From JAUWMI01 sp964630455 (GTDB lineage Bacteria; Sumerlaeota; Sumerlaeia; MWCT01; JAUWMI01), in assembly GCA_964630455.1 (NCBI GenBank), contig CAZVVA010000125.1, positions 1 to 11,332 of the forward strand: DNA of 11,332 nt. The letters run 5' to 3'. The position numbers and the translations under genes were made by a program. Positions 8,901 through 11,332 of the stretch are shown here, piece after piece. The first letter of the stretch is position 1. Every line of letters starts with the position of its first letter. The notes below the pieces were generated by a model. The model worked only from the letters and a program-made list of their open reading frames with translations. It was not told the origin of the DNA and did no database searches.

Positions 8901-9279
8901 TCACCCGGGGATTGAAATCCGTGGTTTTGAAATAATGAAAAAGGCCCCCACGATTATCCACGCTCTCCGCGCCGTCAGCATCCCTGGACGCCACCTCGAA
9001 AAAGTAGGTCGTCAGGGGCTCCAGGTCTGCCAGGCCAATCTGATGCGTGGTCACCAGGTCAGCCTGCGTGACAACGTCTGTCAGAGAATGAGCGGATATC
9101 CCATAGCGCACCACTGAGCTCGACGGCTCGTCTGTCTCCCAGGTAATCATCGCGTCGTATCCCGTCACGCGCGGTACCTCTACGTTACCGATCACCGGCG
9201 GTTGGCTCTGCGCCATCGCACCGCTGACCAGCAAAACCAAAATCCCCACTTCAATGATGAAACGGAATTGGTATCTCAT
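5980..9279 (-). CDS. Exported mosaic protein: FN3, NHL beta-propeller, FN3, MAM-like and twin C-terminal modules
   Basis: This is a 1099-residue protein. Residues 1-23 form a signal peptide (hydrophobic core IIEVGILVLLVSG, likely cut after AMA). Then follow an FN3-like domain (about 30-119, WETDEPSSSVVRYG) and an NHL-type beta-propeller (about 125-388) with repeats such as CVAIDVDGNLYFS, GLAFNSDGNLLVA and GLAFDRKGNLYVA. A beta-sandwich (about 390-505, GVFRGWI and ADGDTIQVEY) precedes a second FN3 (about 509-598, WQTDEPSDSVVYYG), nearly a copy of the first. A MAM/jelly-roll-like domain follows (about 604-748, DGWYIDDIRL), then two homologous modules (about 763-923 and 937-1094). No catalytic motif, C-terminal anchor or sorting signal is evident; a surface or secreted adhesive or glycan-binding role is inference. 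ATG 9279 is preferred because AGGGGGTGA (9293-9285) lies 5 bases before it, whereas GTG 9288 falls inside that site. Confidence 0.9.
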   Translation of the reverse strand: MRYQFRFIIEVGILVLLVSGAMAQSQPPVIGNVEVPRVTGYDAMITWETDEPSSSVVRYGISAHSLTDVVTQADLVTTHQIGLADLEPLTTYFFEVASRDADGAESVDNRGGLFHYFKTTDFNPRVIVVDNRRDRILEYDPALGSSQLLTDSIYRAPYCVAIDVDGNLYFSAWSFWRLQKTDSHGDNTVVFPSWSEPDIPYPRGLAFNSDGNLLVALHYDSEIREYTRAGKFVRTFASGIVSPYFLAVNRLGHVFVSVGNAVLELDPEGNLVGTFVDSSNGVYGARGLAFDRKGNLYVACYGGIYVFDSAKTLLRVLTGDDHLGNTLGIAFLPNGNLLICNRRYNRICAVDSQGNLVKRKGAQNKYDWLDFSGYDANEVRPYDVAVYGGIDLTFTRGYVVLDREVYNGAQRVGITLADADLKGKGNVNVWIMSTSEATPEIVPLYEEAAQPGVFRGWILTTTGTPAHNGLLEVADGDTIQVEYLDEDDGKGSARLVHATATVVCDVPQVSDVQVADIGEREATISWQTDEPSDSVVYYGLTQAALTESVYGWPATYGHSEDLAHLQPNTAYYYAVASRDASGGVGTADNDGELFTFITSLTLDKLFDDVEELMRGWIAEGTWARSNEQSHSPSYAWSDSPGGDYANNTEVSLISPVITVDDLLTKELSFYHHYDLEYGFDYGYVELSKDNGQTWSLPILTVTGTNSGFEQVVLDLFAYHAPRLLVRFRLSTDSSFTADGWYIDDIRLQGTINTLTDNLATSYGFEIGTEGWQSMAVPQVFTEPVFSWGPGHLAITTVTNTNTFGGWQSDENAVPIVPDTLYRVAYHVSTDVTDAAQVPTLRFRINTQDNQQSSFLVVNSGASGWYSPTPEGKTYELYFEPPPKKFGARESADDFFVAMDLMNFDPNDAPRVNVWLRQVNVERFPLSWLRNVQEVEHYSFDTGAEGWQFSSVPTVFTPPQSGVGDGALQLTSTTNTNTFGSWASPQRHSLIETWEFLLRRTFVVRSDQIERSRVPTIRMCMITEDALEVAGQVVTSTGGGEWSPSTAPEVYRVYYKTRYFGAWVAQEWIDFLSFDANDAVDATLYLDHVTLEVLDVPTIP

Positions 9280-9284
9280 CTCAT

Positions 9285-9293
9285 TCACCCCCT
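9285..9293 (-). promoter_or_regulatory. Ribosome binding site that fixes the start of the FN3/NHL protein
   Basis: On the minus strand AGGGGGTGA lies 5 bases upstream of ATG 9279. The in-frame GTG 9288 is part of this site, so it cannot be the main start. Confidence 0.75.
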
Positions 9294-9298
9294 CAGAA

Positions 9299-9323
9299 AT
9301 GGTAGCACGCCTGGCACTACCAT
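9299..9323 (-). repeat. Leader hairpin before the FN3/NHL protein gene
   Basis: ATGGTAG (9299-9305) and CTACCAT (9317-9323) are perfect 7-base inverted repeats around an 11-base loop. The hairpin ends 5 bases before the ribosome binding site on the minus strand. It would be in the 5' untranslated RNA and could affect message stability or translation; it could equally be a dyad operator. Confidence 0.5.
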
Positions 9324-9355
9324 GTCTGATTTTTAACTGTTCAATCCGCTAAGGC

Positions 9356-9385
9356 ATAGTAGGTGAGACAAAAGGTAGGCCTCAA
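9356..9385 (-). promoter_or_regulatory. Candidate sigma70-type promoter for the FN3/NHL protein gene
   Basis: On the minus strand TTGAGG (9385-9380) and TACTAT (9361-9356) are spaced 18 bases apart, each matching 4 of 6 consensus positions. Transcription would begin near 9349, giving a leader of about 70 bases that includes the hairpin at 9299-9323. The match is modest. Confidence 0.3.
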
Positions 9386-9609
9386 GAAACATGCCACAGT
9401 TCTTACGCGACTTCTTCAAACGCCGCGAATAGAACAGGTGAGAGGAAGGATATGTAATCTAATCATGGAGTTATGATCGAATGCTAACCCGCTATTTCAC
9501 GGCTTGGTGACTGACGCATCCGAAAAAAGAAACTGTGGGATCCAGTTAAGGATCAATTCCCCATCATATCAGTGCGGCTTAGGTGGGGCGCCGCAAATCA
9601 CTCTCACCT
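9361..9609. promoter_or_regulatory. Three AGGTGAGA motifs (possible operator sites)
   Basis: AGGTGAGA occurs at 9361-9368 and 9436-9443 on the plus strand and at 9609-9602 on the minus strand. The second and third copies extend to a shared AGGTGAGAG, giving a perfect 9-base inverted pair about 156 bases apart. The first copy overlaps the candidate leftward -10 element at 9361. Repeated 8-mers around divergent promoters can be regulator sites, but the motif is also ribosome-binding-site-like and may be chance. Confidence 0.3.
9573..9595. repeat. Inverted repeat TGCGGC/GCCGCA
   Basis: TGCGGC (9573-9578) and GCCGCA (9590-9595) form a perfect 6-base GC-rich stem around an 11-base loop in the middle of the divergent region. 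There is no adjacent T-run on either strand, so it is not a standard terminator. Confidence 0.4.
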
Positions 9610-9610
9610 C

Positions 9611-9697
9611 CTTTACCTACTTTACCTATTATCCCCCACCTCTTAATAAGTTGTTACCTCTGTTTGCATACCCCTGTCAATATAAAAATCATTACCT
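9611..9697. repeat. Repeated TTACCT motif upstream of phoH
   Basis: CTTTACCTA is repeated exactly in tandem at 9611-9619 and 9620-9628. The shared core TTACCT recurs at 9654-9659 and 9692-9697, so there are four copies in 87 bases leading up to the candidate rightward promoter. The arrangement suggests direct-repeat binding sites for a regulator of phoH-pgpH, but no family can be assigned. Confidence 0.4.
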
Positions 9698-9707
9698 ATG
9701 GTAGAAT
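9674..9707 (+). promoter_or_regulatory. Candidate extended -10 promoter of the phoH-pgpH operon
   Basis: TGGTAGAAT (9699-9707) has the TGn extension followed by TAGAAT, a 5 of 6 match to the -10 consensus. An overlapping alternative is CTGTCA (9674-9679) with TATGGT (9697-9702) at 17-base spacing. Either gives a transcript starting near 9709-9714 with a leader of about 250 bases before phoH. Confidence 0.4.
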
Positions 9708-9712
9708 TCGCC

Positions 9713-9862
9713 TTGCGCATGGGGCGCGGAGCGCAATCATGACCAGCAAGCAGTTGCGCCATTACTGTTCATTGCAAAAGGATAGAGGAACCCATCCTGC
9801 CACGTTCCAGACCCCAAAGCTCAACGGGTACGCCCCCAGACTTTGTACCTCGTGCAGGGGTC
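9713..9862 (+). ncRNA. Candidate structured 5' leader of phoH
   Basis: Several complementary arms lie in series. GCGCAA (9731-9736) can pair with TTGCGC at either 9713-9718 or 9754-9759, so the two pairings are mutually exclusive. GGAAC (9787-9791) pairs with GTTCC (9804-9808). GACCCC (9810-9815) pairs with GGGGTC (9857-9862) and encloses GGTAC (9827-9831) paired with GTACC (9845-9849). It matches no riboswitch class I recognise; I compared it from memory with ydaO (c-di-AMP) because pgpH is downstream, and did not find the signature. It could also be unstructured leader or a decayed repeat. Confidence 0.3.
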
Positions 9863-9961
9863 AAAATGTCAGAACATCTCAACATATAACCTCTTTATTC
9901 GTAATGGTCTGTAGTATTAGCCTCTCTTATCTGCTTGACAGAAATTTTAAAAGAGATATAT

Positions 9962-10999
9962 ATGTCTTTGAATTTTTCAGAGCAAAAAAATCGAGGTGAC
10001 CCTTTCAATTTGACCGACATTACGGAGCAAACCATCACGCTGCAGCAGTCGGAGATTCTCGACTTCTGCGGTCAAAACGATCGGAAGATTCGCGAGATCG
10101 AAGCCAGGTTCAACGCCAAGATCATCCTGCGCGGCAACGAAATCAAAGTCGTTGGCTCCCCGGAAGCAGTCATGCGGGCTGCCGGCCTGATCCGTGATCT
10201 CCTCGCCATCCAGCGCAAAAACGGCAACCAGCTCACCAAGCAACAGCTCCGCTTCGCGCTTGAGTCGGCCGGGACAGACAAACAAGAACAGCTGCAGGAG
10301 ATCTTCCTCGATAAGATTCCCGTACCCCTGAAGCGCCAGCATCTCTCGCCTATGACCCCAGGTCAGAAGCGCTACGTTGATGCCATGCGGAAAAGCGACA
10401 TCGTCTTTGCCATCGGCCTTGCAGGAACTGGAAAAACCTACCTGGCCATGGCCCTGGCGGTCTCCAATCTGGTCAGCGGTAATGTCGGACGCATCATACT
10501 GGTGCGGCCCGCTGTGGAAGCCGGCGAGCACCTGGGATTTCTGCCCGGCGATCTGGCAGCCAAGTTTGACCCCTATGTGCGGCCCCTCTGGGATGCTTTG
10601 TATGAAATGATCGAACCGCCGAAAATCCGAAGCTATATTGAGACCGGCATTATCGAGATTGCCCCGCTGGCATTTATGCGGGGGCGTACTCTGAACAATG
10701 CCTTTGTCATCCTCGACGAAGCCCAGAACACCACTATTGAGCAGATGAAGATGTTCCTCACACGCCTGGGCTTTGATTCCAAGACCGTGATTACTGGTGA
10801 TATTACTCAAATTGACCTTCCACCCAACACAAAGTCCGGTCTGGTTCATGTCCAGAATGTGCTTGCCGGCATTGATGGCATCTCCTTCATCTACTTTGAC
10901 GAGCACGACGTGGTGCGGCACGAGCTGGTGCAGAAGATCATTCGTGCCTACGAAAGGAATGGCAACGCCGATAATTCCCCGACCAACGTCACTGCGTAA
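9962..10999 (+). CDS. phoH: PhoH-family P-loop ATPase (PhoH/YbeZ-like)
   Basis: This 345-residue protein matches the usual PhoH-like length. The N-terminal part (about 30-85) resembles the small RNA-binding-like domain of the family (CGQNDRKIREIEARFN and IKVVGSPEAV). The ATPase core has Walker A GLAGTGKT (152-159), RPAVEAGEHLGFLPGD (182-197), Walker B VILDEAQNTT (249-258) and VITGDITQIDLP with an SGLVHV segment after it. PhoH-like proteins are cytoplasmic ATPases linked to RNA metabolism, often encoded beside ybeY; the biochemical role is still loosely defined. ATG 9962 is chosen because AAAAGAG lies about 6 bases upstream; the TTG at 9935 in the same frame has no such site and its extra residues do not look like family sequence. 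It is followed after 45 bases by pgpH on the same strand, the normal neighbour. Long frames antisense to this gene are coding shadows. Confidence 0.95.
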   Translation: MSLNFSEQKNRGDPFNLTDITEQTITLQQSEILDFCGQNDRKIREIEARFNAKIILRGNEIKVVGSPEAVMRAAGLIRDLLAIQRKNGNQLTKQQLRFALESAGTDKQEQLQEIFLDKIPVPLKRQHLSPMTPGQKRYVDAMRKSDIVFAIGLAGTGKTYLAMALAVSNLVSGNVGRIILVRPAVEAGEHLGFLPGDLAAKFDPYVRPLWDALYEMIEPPKIRSYIETGIIEIAPLAFMRGRTLNNAFVILDEAQNTTIEQMKMFLTRLGFDSKTVITGDITQIDLPPNTKSGLVHVQNVLAGIDGISFIYFDEHDVVRHELVQKIIRAYERNGNADNSPTNVTA

Positions 11000-11004
11000 A
11001 GACT

Positions 11005-11034
11005 GGAGGTAGAATCTTCCTCCCACACGGGAGG
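11005..11034 (+). promoter_or_regulatory. Hairpins controlling the pgpH ribosome binding site
   Basis: The pgpH ribosome binding site GGGAGG (11029-11034, 10 bases before its ATG) is exactly complementary to CCTCCC (11019-11024), with only ACAC between them, so it can be shut in a tight hairpin. An upstream GGAGG (11005-11009) can pair instead with CCTCC (11019-11023), which would free the site. The two structures exclude each other. They sit right after the phoH stop (10997-10999), so ribosomes finishing phoH could bias the choice. Confidence 0.55.
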
Positions 11035-11044
11035 CGTCCGCCTT

Positions 11045-11332
11045 ATGTTTAATCCCTTTAAGATCTTTAAAAAGCCTGCGCCAAAACCAAAAAGGAAACT
11101 GCGCCTTTTTACCAATCTCACACGCTGGGTCGTGCTGCTGATCATCTTTGCCAGCGTCGTTGTCATCGTCTCGCCCTCGTTTTACTTCCATGCCTACGAA
11201 TTCAAGGTTGGCGAGCGTATAGGTTCGACCATCAAGGCGCCTTTCACGTTCCCCGTCACGGATAAAGAGGCCACGCAGAAGCGGCTGGAAGAAGCCGAGA
11301 AGAAGAGACTGGAAAAACAGATGGCTAAAGAG
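11045..11332 (+). CDS. pgpH: N-terminal part of a 7TM-HD (PgpH/YqfF) c-di-AMP phosphodiesterase, cut by the window end
   Basis: An open frame of 96 codons runs from ATG 11045 to the last base without a stop. The N-terminus is short and basic (KPAPKPKRKLR), followed by one hydrophobic helix (about 27-47, VVLLIIFASVVVIVSP). Then comes the start of an extracytoplasmic region with EFKVGERIGSTIKAPFTFPV (about 50-69), which matches the YEFKVGE...I.AP..F.V.D pattern at the start of the 7TMR-HDED domain of PgpH proteins. The remainder (KEATQKRLEEAEKKRLEKQ) is a charged helix. The full protein would be several hundred residues longer, with a 7-helix membrane domain and a cytoplasmic HD hydrolase that cleaves c-di-AMP; those parts are not in view. 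Position directly after phoH strongly supports the assignment. The ribosome binding site is GGGAGG at 11029. Confidence 0.85.
   Translation, partial: MFNPFKIFKKPAPKPKRKLRLFTNLTRWVVLLIIFASVVVIVSPSFYFHAYEFKVGERIGSTIKAPFTFPVTDKEATQKRLEEAEKKRLEKQMAKE

Larger units (their letters stand above)
9280..9961. other. Divergent intergenic region between the surface-protein gene and phoH
   Basis: About 680 bases contain no gene I can support. Frames open on the plus strand here (for example 9583-9999) lack a credible ribosome binding site, look compositionally unlike protein and overlap the phoH start. The stretch holds a possible leftward promoter and leader hairpin near the surface-protein gene, repeated AGGTGAGA and TTACCT motifs in the middle, and a possible rightward promoter with a hairpin-rich leader before phoH. 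Between about 9446 and 9530 I see nothing. Confidence 0.6.

Noticed and set aside
9780..9862. c-di-AMP (ydaO-type) riboswitch upstream of phoH-pgpH
   Set aside because: GGAACCCA and GGGTAC fragments are reminiscent, but the rest of the conserved core I remember is missing. I list the region only as an unassigned structured leader.
9935..9963. TTGACA followed at 16-17 bases by TATATA/ATATAT, resembling a strong promoter
   Set aside because: Transcription would begin after the phoH ATG, and the next usable start codon would remove N-terminal family sequence. More likely chance in the AT-rich ribosome-binding region.
9583..9999. 138-codon plus-strand frame upstream of phoH
   Set aside because: It overlaps the phoH start in another frame and has no ribosome binding site or recognisable domain. 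The segment CTSCRGQ looked briefly like a zinc knuckle, but there is no second cysteine pair. A decayed mobile-element fragment cannot be excluded.
9977..11191. 404-codon open frame antisense to phoH
   Set aside because: It lies wholly opposite phoH and the start of pgpH, has no ribosome binding site or recognisable domain, and its composition is what the complement of phoH codons would give. It is a shadow frame.

Overview
The window looks like chromosomal DNA of an uncultured bacterium of moderate GC content, probably didermic. It carries ordinary bacterial translation signals, a phoH-pgpH gene pair, TPR-rich and B12/radical-SAM enzymes, and large FN3/NHL surface proteins of the kind common in Planctomycetes-like, Hydrogenedentes-like and other deep-branching environmental lineages. 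The phylum cannot be fixed from the sequence alone. There is no sign of phage, plasmid, IS transposase, CRISPR array, rRNA or tRNA.

Layout. Bases 1-9279 are transcribed leftwards (minus strand) in at least three units. (a) A tight two-gene unit holds a GT2 polyprenyl-phosphate-type glycosyltransferase (2714-1548) and, 3 bases later, a B12-binding radical SAM enzyme of the BchE/HpnJ type (1544-87); it is followed by a perfect 28-base palindrome (51-78). (b) Upstream of it is a membrane-anchored 850-residue TPR protein (5702-3150). It is separated from the GT2 gene by 435 bases holding a complex inverted-repeat element. (c) Next comes a 1099-residue exported mosaic protein (9279-5980: FN3, NHL beta-propeller, beta-sandwich, FN3, MAM-like, two homologous C-terminal modules), ended by a convincing intrinsic terminator (5871-5930).

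Bases 9280-9961 form a divergent intergenic region of about 680 bases. It contains a possible leftward promoter and leader hairpin, repeated AGGTGAGA and TTACCT motifs, a possible rightward extended -10 promoter, and a long potentially structured leader. From 9962 the strand switches to a rightward operon: phoH (PhoH-family P-loop ATPase) and the first 96 codons of pgpH (7TM-HD c-di-AMP phosphodiesterase family), which runs off the window. A hairpin sequesters the pgpH ribosome binding site, and an alternative hairpin could free it.

How the genes fit together. The GT2 and radical SAM genes probably act jointly on a lipid-linked sugar or a membrane lipid. The TPR and FN3/NHL proteins look like cell-envelope or surface factors. 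phoH-pgpH belongs to the conserved RNA-metabolism and c-di-AMP neighbourhood that usually continues with ybeY. I see no clear defence or mobile system. The most interesting material is non-coding (the phoH leader, the pgpH hairpin switch, the inverted-repeat element) together with the unnamed duplicated C-terminal module of the surface protein.
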